A stretch of 64,000 bases of DNA from a bacterium MS4 (lineage in GTDB: Bacteria; Bacillota; Clostridia; Oscillospirales; Acutalibacteraceae). Positions 18,858 through 27,287 of the stretch are shown here, piece after piece. The stretch's first letter is position 1, and every line of letters begins with the position of its first letter. The stretch spans positions 333,075 to 397,074 of the forward strand of contig CCFG01000010.1 in assembly GCA_000752215.1 (NCBI GenBank), written 5' to 3'. Both the position numbers and the translations under genes were made by a program. Under the pieces are notes generated by a model that saw only the letters and a list, made by a program, of their open reading frames with translations, did no database searches and had not been told where the DNA came from.

Positions 18858-18893
18858 AAAGAAGTCGATTCTTTTGCAGAAATCGACTTCTTT
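18858..18893 (-). terminator. Terminator of tRNA-Ala
   Basis: On the minus strand a 13-bp stem (AAAGAAGTCGATT and its complement) is followed by a seven-T run, 14 bases after the tRNA 3' end. Confidence 0.85.
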
Positions 18894-18906
18894 ATGATAA
18901 AAATTT

Positions 18907-18982
18907 TGGTGGAGACGAAGAGGATCGAACTCTCGACCTTACGGATGCGAACCGTACGCTCTCCCAGCTGAGCTACGCCCCC
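18907..18982 (-). tRNA. tRNA-Ala(CGC)
   Basis: A 76-base cloverleaf on the minus strand, including an encoded CCA. The acceptor stem GGGGGCG pairs with CGTCTCC and contains the G3-U70 pair that identifies alanine tRNA. The anticodon loop TTCGCAT gives anticodon CGC, reading GCG. D-arm and T-arm consensus bases are intact. Confidence 0.95.
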
Positions 18983-18994
18983 ACAACGAAAGCT

Positions 18995-19023
18995 ATTATA
19001 TCATGTTAGCGGGGCGATTTCAA
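18995..19023 (-). promoter_or_regulatory. Promoter of tRNA-Ala
   Basis: On the minus strand, TTGAAA and a perfect TATAAT with a 17-base spacer, just upstream of the tRNA 5' end. Confidence 0.75.
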
Positions 19024-19091
19024 CTGTTATTTTTAATTTTATTTGATCTTATTTCCAATCAAACGTGTTGAAAATGGCCTGAACCCTGATT

Positions 19092-19508
19092 TCAGGCTTT
19101 ATGGCTCCTGACGTATTGGCCTATTTTTTTGTCCTGTGTGGAGATGTGCTGAATCAGCCAGTTGATCACCATTTGATTGGCGTTGATAATAACGGCGATA
19201 TTTCCGCCGGACCTGGCGTATTCGTCTTTCAGCTTCGCCAGTTCCGCGATAAAGTTGGTGTGAAGCTTCTTTTGCGTTTCATATTCGGGATAATGAATGC
19301 TCAGCATGTATTTTTCCTCGTCGCGAAAATGCATCTTTGTGTATTCGTCCAGGAAATCCAGCATTTGTGCGATGAATTCTTTCGCCTTGCCGTTTTTGCC
19401 GGCGTCAAACAGCTGGTTTGCCTTTTCAAACCAAATCTTGTGCTGCTGATCGATTACGTCTACTCCTACGGATAAATCTTCTGTCCATCCCATAGCCATA
19501 AAAAACAT
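19092..19508 (-). CDS. Bacteriohemerythrin
   Basis: About 138 residues of a four-helix hemerythrin domain. Diiron ligands are visible in DVIDQQHKIWF, KMHFRDEEKYM, KLHTNFI and WLIQHISTQD. The protein binds O2 and in anaerobes serves oxygen sensing, delivery or scavenging. The exact start is uncertain: ATG at 19508 lies very close to the AAGGG box and ATG at 19499 is the alternative. A hairpin overlapping the stop codon may end the transcript. It is a single gene between tRNA-Ala and nth. Confidence 0.9.
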   Translation of the reverse strand: MFFMAMGWTEDLSVGVDVIDQQHKIWFEKANQLFDAGKNGKAKEFIAQMLDFLDEYTKMHFRDEEKYMLSIHYPEYETQKKLHTNFIAELAKLKDEYARSGGNIAVIINANQMVINWLIQHISTQDKKIGQYVRSHKA

Positions 19509-19586
19509 ACCGCCCTTCTGCAAAATTTGCTATATTCTTCCATTATTATATAGTTTTTGCGGTCTTCGTTCAATACTTCCCTGAAA

Positions 19587-20240
19587 CTATTTTTTAGAGG
19601 GCGTTTTTTCCATGGAGAGGGCATATTTGCAGAATTCCTTCATACAGCACAACTCGCATTTCGGACTGCGCGCGGTGCAGACCGCACGGCCGTGCAGGAC
19701 GAGCCGGTGGCAGAAATCGTTGGATTCCTCCGGCGGAAGGATGGCGCGCAGCTGCTTTTCCACCTTGAAGGGCTCTTTGCCTTCGCTGAGGCCGATTTTT
19801 CCGCAGATGCGGATACAGTGCGTATCGGTAACCACGGCGGGCTTGTGATAAATGTCCCCGACGACCAGATTGGCGGTTTTTCTGCCCACGCCCGGCAGGC
19901 GGGTGAGCTCCTCAATGCTGTCCGGCACCACGCCGTTGTATTCCTCTTTCAGCATCCGGCACATGGCGAAGATGTCGCGCGCCTTCGTCTTATAAAGCCC
20001 GCAGGAATGAATCAGCTCCTCGATTTCCTCCACGGTGCCTTCCGTAAAGGCATGAAGGGTCGGGAAGCGCGCAAACAGCGCGGGGGTTACAAGGTTGACC
20101 CGCGCGTCGGTACACTGTGCGGACAGCCGGGTCGCGATCAAAAGCTGCAGCGGGTTGGTATAGGTCAGGGAGCAGACCGCCCCCGGATACTCTTTTTTTA
20201 GTGCTTCCACCGCCAAAGCGGCACGCTGTTTTTTTGTCAT
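19587..20240 (-). CDS. nth: Endonuclease III
   Basis: 217 residues. This base-excision repair enzyme removes oxidised pyrimidines and nicks abasic sites. The helix-hairpin-helix LPGVGRKTAN carries the catalytic Lys, VTDTHCIR carries the catalytic Asp, and the 4Fe-4S loop is C-x6-C-x2-C-x5-C (CTARSPKCELCCMKEFC). The start ATG at 20240 follows AGGAGGG; an upstream ATG at 20270 is weaker. It is the canonical counterpart of the Lys-lacking homologue at 14.1 kb. Confidence 0.95.
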   Translation of the reverse strand: MTKKQRAALAVEALKKEYPGAVCSLTYTNPLQLLIATRLSAQCTDARVNLVTPALFARFPTLHAFTEGTVEEIEELIHSCGLYKTKARDIFAMCRMLKEEYNGVVPDSIEELTRLPGVGRKTANLVVGDIYHKPAVVTDTHCIRICGKIGLSEGKEPFKVEKQLRAILPPEESNDFCHRLVLHGRAVCTARSPKCELCCMKEFCKYALSMEKTPSKK

Positions 20241-20363
20241 AGTGAATCCCTCCTGTTTCGTGATCGTCACGATGCCTGATCCTCTTTTATTTTATAGGAA
20301 ATATCGCTAAAGTACAAGTTGACAAGGACAGGATTATCAAATATCATGTTATAAATGAATCTT

Positions 20364-20460
20364 ATAGCAATTCCATTCAGTTTGCAAGACAAAACACGTT
20401 CCTCCCCCGCCAAAGGCAGGCGAGGAACGCATCCTTGCTGTAATCAACTGGAAATGCTGT
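20364..20460. repeat. Dispersed hairpin repeat, copy B
   Basis: 97 bp, very similar to 8484-8584 over its whole length. The segment CAGTTTGCAAGACAAAACAC and the following hairpin arm are identical. The ends form imperfect inverted repeats (ATAGCAATTCCATTCAGTT against AACTGGAAATGCTGT). It stops 21 bases before the traX start codon. Confidence 0.85.
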
Positions 20461-20481
20461 CATATGGAAGGCGGAGAGAAT

Positions 20482-21135
20482 ATGAGCAGGTCGCAGCTGA
20501 AAATGCTGGCAGTAATTACCATGCTGATCGATCACGTCGGCGCAATCTTTTTTCCGTCCGTTCCGCTTTTCCGCATCATCGGGCGGCTTTCCTTTCCGCT
20601 TTTCTGCTTTTTTATCTCGGAGGGACTCCTTTACACCTCCAGTATTAAGAGCTATCTGATGCGTCTTTTTTTCTTTTCGCTGATTTCCGAAGTTCCGTAC
20701 GATCTGGCGTTTCACGGAACGGTGTATTACCCGCAGAGCCAGAATGTATTTTTTACGCTTTTTCTTGGCCTTGCGGCGATTGCGATCCTTCACACTTATC
20801 TCATTGCCCGGCCGGCCCCGGCGGTGCTCCTTGCCGTCGCCTGCGTGCTGCTTGCCGAAGTGCTGCATACGGATTACGGATGGTTCGGTGTGGTCCTGAT
20901 TATCATCTTTTACTGCTTTAAAAACTACAGGACGAGGGGCGTGCTGATTTTTACCGTTTTCAATACCGGCTACAGCCTGCTGACCGGTTCGATCAAACTC
21001 TATGCCGCGCTGGCGGGGTTTCCGATTCTCGCTTACAACGGTAAAAGGGGAAAATGGAACTGGAAATATTTCTTTTATGCTTTTTACCCGGTGCACCTGC
21101 TGATCCTGTATCTAGTGCATAAGGTTGCGTTTTAA
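20482..21135 (+). CDS. TraX family membrane protein (predicted acyltransferase)
   Basis: 217 residues with about eight membrane segments. The N-terminal KMLAVITMLIDHVGAIFFP and RIIGRLSFPLFCFFISEG match TraX, where the Asp-His pair is characteristic. TraX acetylates F pilin in enteric plasmids. In Clostridia the chromosomal homologues are uncharacterised and are likely membrane acyltransferases acting on surface material. The start ATG at 20482 follows GGCGGAGAG; an ATG at 20464 lacks a site. It is transcribed toward glyA, whose promoter overlaps the traX end. Confidence 0.85.
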   Translation: MSRSQLKMLAVITMLIDHVGAIFFPSVPLFRIIGRLSFPLFCFFISEGLLYTSSIKSYLMRLFFFSLISEVPYDLAFHGTVYYPQSQNVFFTLFLGLAAIAILHTYLIARPAPAVLLAVACVLLAEVLHTDYGWFGVVLIIIFYCFKNYRTRGVLIFTVFNTGYSLLTGSIKLYAALAGFPILAYNGKRGKWNWKYFFYAFYPVHLLILYLVHKVAF

Positions 21136-21153
21136 CACACGAAAGTGTATAAT
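21125..21153 (+). promoter_or_regulatory. Promoter for glyA
   Basis: TTGCGT (21125-21130) and TATAAT (21148-21153) with a 17-base spacer. The -35 box lies within the last codons of traX. Confidence 0.65.
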
Positions 21154-21189
21154 GAACAATAAAATACTCTGGGAAAGGGAATGAAGAAA

Positions 21190-22443
21190 ATGTACAGTGA
21201 TATGATGGACTCCATCGGCTTTGTTTCTCAGGCAGACCCCGCAGTCGGCGCGGCGATGAAAGAGGAATTGAAGCGCCAGCAGCGCAATCTTGAAATGATT
21301 GCTTCTGAAAATCTTGTTTCACCTGCGGTAATGGCCGCAATGGGCAGCATTTTGACGAATAAATATGCCGAAGGCTATCCCGCGAAAAGGTATTACGGCG
21401 GATGCCAGTATGTCGACGTCGTGGAAAACCTTGCGCGCGACCGCGCCTGCGAGCTTTTCCATGCGGAATATGCCAATGTGCAGCCCCATTCCGGCGCTCA
21501 GGCGAACATTGCCGTCTATTACGCGCTGCTGAACCCGGGAGACACCATCATGGGCATGAGCCTTGCCGAAGGCGGCCATCTGACTCACGGTTCTCCGGTC
21601 AACATTTCCGGAAAATATTTTCACTTCATTCCCTACGGCGTTAATTCCGAAACAGGACGGATCGATTACGACAAGCTCTATGAAACGGCTGTCAAAGAAA
21701 AGCCCAAAATGATTGTAGCAGGTGCGAGCGCGTACCCGCGCACCATCGACTTCAAGCGCTTCCGCGAAATCTGCGACGCCTGCGGGGCGTATCTGATGGT
21801 GGACATGGCGCACATTGCGGGCCTTGTCGCCGCGGGCATGCATCCGAGTCCGGTGGAGTGGGCGGATATCGTCACCACAACGACTCACAAGACCCTGCGC
21901 GGCCCGCGCGGCGGATTGATTCTGTGCCGCGAGGAGTACGCGAAGGCAATAGACAAGGCGATTTTCCCCGGAACACAGGGCGGCCCGCTGATGCATGTGA
22001 TCGCCGGCAAAGCGGTCTGTCTGGGCGAAGCGCTCAAGCCTGAGTTTCAGGACTACGGCCGCAGAATCGTGGAAAACGCCGCTGCTCTTGCGGACGGCCT
22101 GCTGAAACGCGGCGTGAAGCTTGTCAGCGGCGGAACCGACAACCACCTGATGCTGGTGGACCTGAGCGGCCTGGAGCTGACCGGCAAGGAGCTGGAGCAC
22201 CGCCTTGATTCCGTGTACATTACGGCCAACAAAAACACGGTGCCGAACGAGCAGCGCAGCCCGTTCGTTACCAGCGGCGTGCGTCTGGGCACGCCGGCGA
22301 TTACGACACGCGGGCTGAACACAGGGGATATGGATATCATCGCCGAATGCATCAGCCTTGCGATCCATGATTTTGAAGCAAGCGAGGACAAAATCCGCGG
22401 GATGGTCATGGAAATCTGCGACCGGTATCCGCTGTACGAATAA
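21190..22443 (+). CDS. glyA: Serine hydroxymethyltransferase
   Basis: About 417 residues. This PLP enzyme converts serine plus tetrahydrofolate to glycine plus 5,10-methylene-THF, the one-carbon source for ThyX and purines. The PLP Lys lies in [14 protein letters not shown]. Other family blocks are [31 protein letters not shown] and [17 protein letters not shown] 21190 has AAAGGGA 9 bases upstream; ATG 21181 abuts that box and is less likely. The rarA gene follows after 30 bases, probably on the same transcript. Confidence 0.96.
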   Translation: MYSDMMDSIGFVSQADPAVGAAMKEELKRQQRNLEMIASENLVSPAVMAAMGSILTNKYAEGYPAKRYYGGCQYVDVVENLARDRACELFHAEYANVQPHSGAQANIAVYYALLNPGDTIMGMSLAEGGHLTHGSPVNISGKYFHFIPYGVNSETGRIDYDKLYETAVKEKPKMIVAGASAYPRTIDFKRFREICDACGAYLMVDMAHIAGLVAAGMHPSPVEWADIVTTTTHKTLRGPRGGLILCREEYAKAIDKAIFPGTQGGPLMHVIAGKAVCLGEALKPEFQDYGRRIVENAAALADGLLKRGVKLVSGGTDNHLMLVDLSGLELTGKELEHRLDSVYITANKNTVPNEQRSPFVTSGVRLGTPAITTRGLNTGDMDIIAECISLAIHDFEASEDKIRGMVMEICDRYPLYE

Positions 22444-22473
22444 TTTATTGAAGTCAGGTGGGGTGGTTACAAT

Positions 22474-23745
22474 ATGGCAGCGCCTTTGGCGGACCGGCTG
22501 CGCCCGCAGAAGCTGGACGACCTTGTCGGCCAGCGCCATCTTCTGGGGGAGGGCAAGGCCCTTCGCAGGATAATCGATTCGGGGGAAATCCCCAATATGA
22601 TCTTTTACGGGCCGTCGGGCATTGGGAAGACCACGCTCGCCTCCATTATTGCAAAGCAGACGAAACGGGCTCTTTACAAGCTGAACGGTACGACCGCGTC
22701 CACGGCGGATATCCGCGGGGTGGTCGAACAGCTTGACACGCTGGCCGCCCCGAACGGGATTCTGCTTTACCTTGATGAGATTCAGTATTTTAATAAAAAG
22801 CAGCAGCAGACGCTGCTGGAATTCATAGAAAACGGACAGATCACCCTGATTGCCTCTACGACGGAAAATCCGTATTTCTATGTATACAACGCCATTCTCA
22901 GCCGGTCGACGGTGTTTGAATTCAAGCCGGTGGAAAAAGAGGACGTGCTCCCGGCTGTCCGGCGTGCGTTTGCTTTTATGGAACAGGAGCAGGGGAGGCC
23001 CATTTCCGTTGAGAACGAAGCGGAGGAGTACATTGCCTCCGCCTGCGGCGGGGATGTGCGCAAGGCGATGAACGCGGTAGAGCTCTGCGTGCTTTCCGGC
23101 GAAGAAAAGGACGGCGTCTGCCGTGTGTCGCTTCTGCTTGCCAGAGAGCTTACCCAGCGCAGCGCGCTCCGGTATGACCGCGCGGGGGACGAGCACTACG
23201 ATATCCTTTCCGCGTTCCAGAAGTCCATGCGCGGCTCCGACCCGGACGCCGCCGTCCACTATCTGGCGCGCCTGATTGTGGCGGGCGACCTGCCGTCCAT
23301 CTGCCGGAGGCTGATGGTCTGCGCCTGCGAGGACGTCGGACTGGCCTACCCGCAGATTATCCCGATCGTCAAAGCCGCGGTGGACGCCGCGATCCAGGTC
23401 GGGCTGCCGGAAGCGAGGATTCCGCTTGCGGACGCGGTCATCCTTGTGTGCAGCGCGCCGAAGTCCAATTCCGCCTATTGCGCCGTCGACGCCGCCATTG
23501 CCGACATAGAAAAAGGCAGAATCGGGAATATTCCCCGCCAGCTCCAGAATAAACATTATGATGGGGAGGACAACTTGCACAAGGGGCAGTTCTATCAATA
23601 TCCCCACGATTATCCGAACAAATGGGTTGCCCAGCAATACCTGCCCGACGAGTTGAAGGACGTTCATTATTATGAATACGGACAAAATAAAACGGAGCAG
23701 GCTTTCCTGCAGTATTGGAGTAAAATAAAGGGGAATAATACCTGA
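22474..23745 (+). CDS. rarA: Replication-associated recombination ATPase RarA/MgsA
   Basis: 423 residues of a clamp-loader-like AAA+ ATPase. The Walker A is GPSGIGKTT, the Walker B is LYLDEIQYF, sensor 1 follows in LIASTTENPYF, and the C-terminal tetramerisation domain has the family string QLQNKHYDGEDNLHKGQFYQ. RarA acts at stalled or collapsed forks. Its length matches the family. It lies immediately behind glyA and ends about 40 bases before a separate promoter region. Confidence 0.94.
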   Translation: MAAPLADRLRPQKLDDLVGQRHLLGEGKALRRIIDSGEIPNMIFYGPSGIGKTTLASIIAKQTKRALYKLNGTTASTADIRGVVEQLDTLAAPNGILLYLDEIQYFNKKQQQTLLEFIENGQITLIASTTENPYFYVYNAILSRSTVFEFKPVEKEDVLPAVRRAFAFMEQEQGRPISVENEAEEYIASACGGDVRKAMNAVELCVLSGEEKDGVCRVSLLLARELTQRSALRYDRAGDEHYDILSAFQKSMRGSDPDAAVHYLARLIVAGDLPSICRRLMVCACEDVGLAYPQIIPIVKAAVDAAIQVGLPEARIPLADAVILVCSAPKSNSAYCAVDAAIADIEKGRIGNIPRQLQNKHYDGEDNLHKGQFYQYPHDYPNKWVAQQYLPDELKDVHYYEYGQNKTEQAFLQYWSKIKGNNT

Positions 23746-23783
23746 AAATTGTGTGAATTGTGTCTGAATTCAGGAGTTTGCGC

Positions 23784-23812
23784 TTGTATCGGCCGCATGA
23801 GAGTGATATGAT
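23784..23812 (+). promoter_or_regulatory. Promoter for the rubredoxin-flavin reductase gene
   Basis: TTGTAT (23784-23789) and TATGAT (23807-23812) with a 17-base spacer, 30 bases before the start codon. Confidence 0.55.
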
Positions 23813-23842
23813 TGAGACAAAGGAAACGGGGGGCGTATCAAT

Positions 23843-24499
23843 ATGAAAAATGAGGTTCTCTTTAATTTAACATACGGAATGTACGCCATCGGCGTAAAGG
23901 ACGAAAAAAAGGCCTCCGCCTGCATTGTCAATACGGTCATTCAGGTGTGCAATACACCGAATATGATTGCCGTCAGTATGAACCACGACAATTACAGCCA
24001 TGACTGTATCGTCAAAAGCGGGCTTTTTACCGTATGCGTTTTGTCGGAGGATACTTCCGGCGCCGTTATCGGCGCGCTGGGCTTCAATTCCGGCCGCGAT
24101 ACGGATAAGCTGAACAATGTTCATCATAAAATTCTGGCGGAGGGCGTGCCGGTCATCAAGGAAAATATCTGCTGCTGGCTTCTCTGCCGTGTGGTGAGCA
24201 GCGCGGAGTCGCCGACCCACACGATTTTTGTCGCGGAAGTGGTCGCCGGCAGCGACGAGTCCAGGGGCGTGCCGATGACCTACGATTATTACCACAAGGT
24301 GATTAAGGGCAAGGCCCCGAAAAACGCGCCGACCTATCAGAAGGAGCAGCCGGCTGACGACAATAACGACGGGGAAAGCTGGATCTGTACCGTCTGCGGT
24401 TACGTATACAACGATCCGGACATTTCCTTCGAGGAGCTGCCGGACGATTGGGTCTGTCCCATCTGCGGCGCGCCGAAGTCGGCGTTCAGAAGAAAATAA
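23843..24499 (+). CDS. High-molecular-weight rubredoxin (flavin reductase-rubredoxin fusion)
   Basis: 218 residues. An N-terminal flavin-reductase-like FMN domain (about 1-160) is joined through an acidic Gln/Asp linker to a C-terminal rubredoxin with two CxxC pairs ([10 protein letters not shown] and CPICGAP). This is the layout of Hrb in acetogens, an electron donor to A-type flavoproteins that reduce O2 or NO. With bacteriohemerythrin and EFR1 it fits an anaerobe coping with oxygen. The transcript is single and ends in a clear terminator. Confidence 0.9.
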   Translation: MKNEVLFNLTYGMYAIGVKDEKKASACIVNTVIQVCNTPNMIAVSMNHDNYSHDCIVKSGLFTVCVLSEDTSGAVIGALGFNSGRDTDKLNNVHHKILAEGVPVIKENICCWLLCRVVSSAESPTHTIFVAEVVAGSDESRGVPMTYDYYHKVIKGKAPKNAPTYQKEQPADDNNDGESWICTVCGYVYNDPDISFEELPDDWVCPICGAPKSAFRRK

Positions 24500-24512
24500 C
24501 AAAAGCTTTCTC

Positions 24513-24545
24513 AGAACCTGTCCGGTTTACGGATGGGTTCTTTTT
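24513..24545 (+). terminator. Terminator of the rubredoxin fusion gene
   Basis: A stem starting AGAACC and ending GGGTTCT with an inner TGTCCG/CGGAT pairing, followed by five T. The convergent LysR gene ends right after it. Confidence 0.8.
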
Positions 24546-24547
24546 GA

Positions 24548-25420
24548 TTACCGCTGCTTTTTAAATACGGTCAGAAAGCTTTTGGCCGCGGCGGAAAGCA
24601 CGCGGTCGTTTCGCCAGGTCGCCGTAATCTGGGTCTCCATCACGGGGCTGTCGATGATTTTGCACAGGCAGGCGGGACTGCGGTAAAACGACTCCATCGA
24701 ATAAGGGACGACGGCGATGCCCAATCCCGCGTTCGCCCACATCAGGCTTGTGCGGGAGTCGTCGTTCAGGCAGAAAATATCCGGCTGGAATCCGGCCGCC
24801 TTACAGGCCGATACAATCAGTTTTTCATAGCGCCGGTAAATAATCAGCGGTTTGCCTTTCAGAGCTTCAAGGGAAATCCGGCTGTCTTGTGCACTGCTGA
24901 AATATTTCCGATCGCTGACCGCGATCATCGGCTCTTTTTCCAGGCTGTACCACGATGTGTTTTCCGCGTGAAACGGGGTGCGGATGACTGCGATTTCAAT
25001 GACGCCGCCCGCCAGAAGCTCGATCATCTGAAAGGTGTTCCCCTCGTGAAGCTCAAAATTCACTTCCGGATACAGCTTGGCGTATTCCGTGATCCGCGGG
25101 TCAAGCAGGGGAAGAAAGGAGGAGGAAGTAACACCCAGCCGCAAAGTCCCTTTCATCTTTTCCCCGTATTCGCCGAGCTCGCGCGCGGCGGCGTCGGCCA
25201 GCTCCAGAATATTGCCCGCGCGCTTGTAAAGAATAACTCCAGCGTCCGTCAGCGTGACGTGCCGCGCACCGCGCTCCACCAGCTTGACGCCCAGCTCCGT
25301 TTCCAGAAGCTGAAGCTGGTGGCTCAGCGGCGGCTGGGAGATATGCAGCTTTTTTGCGGCCGCGCTGATACTGCCTTCCTCACAGATTGCCACGAAATAT
25401 TCAAGACGTTTTAAATCCAT
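24548..25420 (-). CDS. LysR-family transcriptional regulator
   Basis: 290 residues. The N-terminal winged helix reads LEYFVAICEEGSISAAAKKL (about 6-25), followed by the helix HISQPPLSHQLQLLE. The C-terminal periplasmic-binding-protein-like effector domain spans about 90-290. LysR proteins usually control a divergent neighbour, here the ABC exporter pair starting 131 bases away. The intergenic region contains several AT-rich ATA...TAT dyads that could be the operator. The effector is unknown. Confidence 0.9.
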   Translation of the reverse strand: MDLKRLEYFVAICEEGSISAAAKKLHISQPPLSHQLQLLETELGVKLVERGARHVTLTDAGVILYKRAGNILELADAAARELGEYGEKMKGTLRLGVTSSSFLPLLDPRITEYAKLYPEVNFELHEGNTFQMIELLAGGVIEIAVIRTPFHAENTSWYSLEKEPMIAVSDRKYFSSAQDSRISLEALKGKPLIIYRRYEKLIVSACKAAGFQPDIFCLNDDSRTSLMWANAGLGIAVVPYSMESFYRSPACLCKIIDSPVMETQITATWRNDRVLSAAAKSFLTVFKKQR

Positions 25421-25550
25421 CCTTTTTTCCTCCGTAATCTATATGAAATCAGTATGGGAAATAGATAAAATCAATATTATTCATATGGGTATCAATATGC
25501 TATAATAATACACGAAATTTACAAGATAGAACAGAGGAATGATTCAAAAA

Positions 25551-27287
25551 ATGCTGAAGCTCGCAAAATACTTGAAAAAATACCGAAAGCAGGTCATTGT
25601 CGGGCCGATTTTTAAGCTGATCGAGGCAATCTTTGAATTGATTGTGCCGATTATCACGGCAAAGATGATCGACAACGGCGTGCGGACCGGCAACGTCGGC
25701 TATGTCTGGCGCATGGGCGGAATCATGCTCCTGCTAGGCGTGACCGGCCTATGTTCCGCGCTGATCTGCCAGAAGCTTGCTTCCATTGCGTCACAGGGCT
25801 TCGGAACCGTGGTGCGCAGCGAGCTTTACAAACATATCAACACGTTTTCCCACTCGGAAATCGACCGTTTCGGGACTCCGTCCCTCATCACCCGCATGAC
25901 GAACGATATCAACCAGCTTCAGTACGCGGTCGCGATGCTGATTCGCCTCGTCATCCGCGCACCGTTTCTCGCGGTGGGCGCGATTATTATGGCGATGCTG
26001 GTGGATTTTCCGCTTTCCGTCGTATTTTTGATCGCGACTCCGCTGATCGCCCTTGTCCTTTATATCATTATGACGCGTTCCGTGCCGTTCTTCCGGGTCA
26101 TGCAGAATAAGCTGGACACGATTTCCCTTATCACCCGCGAGGGGCTGAGCGGCGTGAGGGTCATCCGCGCGTTTTCCAAGCAGAAGAGCGAAGAGGAACG
26201 CTTCAATGCGGCGGCGGACGACCAGACGGCGACCGCCATCCGGGTCGGCAAGCTTTCCGCTCTGCTGAACCCCCTTACTTATACGATCATGAACTTCGCG
26301 GTGATCGCCATCGTATGGTTCGGCGGCTGGCGGGTCGATTCCGGCGCGATGACGCAGGGGGAGGTCATCGCGTTTGTAAACTACATGTCGCAGACCCTGC
26401 TGGCAATGATCGTCGTGGCCAATCTGGTGGTGACCTTTACAAAATCCTCCGCTTCCGCTTCGCGTGTAAACGAAGTGTTTGACACCGTTTCCTCTGTTCC
26501 GGATCCCGCCGGGGCGTCGGTCGCCCCTGTGCCCGATACGCCGAAAATTCAGTTTGAAAATGTGAGCTTTTCCTATGACGGGCCGGACAAATACGCGGTA
26601 AAGAATCTCGACTTTTCGATTATGCCCGGGGAAACTGTCGGCATTATCGGCGGCACCGGCTCCGGAAAGAGCACGCTGGTCAATCTGATTCCCCGTTTTT
26701 ACGACGTGTCGTCGGGGGAAATCCTGATCGACGGGGTCAATGTGCGCGAGTATCCGTTTTCCGCCCTGCGCGGCCAGATCGGCATGGTGCCGCAGGAGGC
26801 CGTTCTGTTTTCCGGCACCATTGAGAGCAACCTTCGCTTCGGATACCGCGACGCGACACAGGAAGAAATGGAAAAGGCACTGAAGATCGCGCAGGCGTAT
26901 GAATTTGTGTCCGCTATGCCGCAGGGAAGGCAAAGCCCGGTCAACCAGGGCGGCAAGAATTTTTCGGGCGGCCAGAAGCAAAGGCTGACAATTGCCCGCG
27001 CGCTGGTCGGAAGCCCGCGGATTCTGATCCTGGACGACAGCGCCAGCGCGCTGGACTTCGCGACGGACGCGGCGTTAAGAAAATCGATTCAAAGGGAAAC
27101 CTCCGGCATAACCGTGCTGATGGTTTCCCAGCGCGCCAGCACCATCCGGCGTGCGGATAAAATTATCGTGCTGGACGACGGCGAGATCGCCGGAATCGGT
27201 ACGCACGAACAGTTGATGGAAAGCTGCCAGGTCTATCAGGAAATCTGCCTGTCGCAGCTCAGCAGGGACGAGGTGAGCAAAAAATGA
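25551..27287 (+). CDS. ABC exporter half-transporter with degenerate ATP site (subunit 1)
   Basis: About 578 residues: six transmembrane helices (about 15-310), then an ATPase domain. Walker A is GGTGSGKST and the signature is FSGGQ. The Walker B reads ILILDDSAS, with Asp where the catalytic Glu should be, and the switch His is Gln (VSQRAS). These are the marks of the inactive-site subunit of heterodimeric exporters such as BmrCD or TM287/288. ATG 25551 has AGAGGA upstream; ATG 25539 touches that box. The next gene overlaps by 4 bases, so the two subunits are made together. Confidence 0.92.
   Translation: MLKLAKYLKKYRKQVIVGPIFKLIEAIFELIVPIITAKMIDNGVRTGNVGYVWRMGGIMLLLGVTGLCSALICQKLASIASQGFGTVVRSELYKHINTFSHSEIDRFGTPSLITRMTNDINQLQYAVAMLIRLVIRAPFLAVGAIIMAMLVDFPLSVVFLIATPLIALVLYIIMTRSVPFFRVMQNKLDTISLITREGLSGVRVIRAFSKQKSEEERFNAAADDQTATAIRVGKLSALLNPLTYTIMNFAVIAIVWFGGWRVDSGAMTQGEVIAFVNYMSQTLLAMIVVANLVVTFTKSSASASRVNEVFDTVSSVPDPAGASVAPVPDTPKIQFENVSFSYDGPDKYAVKNLDFSIMPGETVGIIGGTGSGKSTLVNLIPRFYDVSSGEILIDGVNVREYPFSALRGQIGMVPQEAVLFSGTIESNLRFGYRDATQEEMEKALKIAQAYEFVSAMPQGRQSPVNQGGKNFSGGQKQRLTIARALVGSPRILILDDSASALDFATDAALRKSIQRETSGITVLMVSQRASTIRRADKIIVLDDGEIAGIGTHEQLMESCQVYQEICLSQLSRDEVSKK

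Noticed and set aside
21319-23685. A 788-codon open frame on the minus strand
   Set aside because: It lies opposite glyA and rarA, both of which have full family motifs and ribosome binding sites. The minus reading is rich in His/Arg/Gln, as GC-rich antisense frames are.
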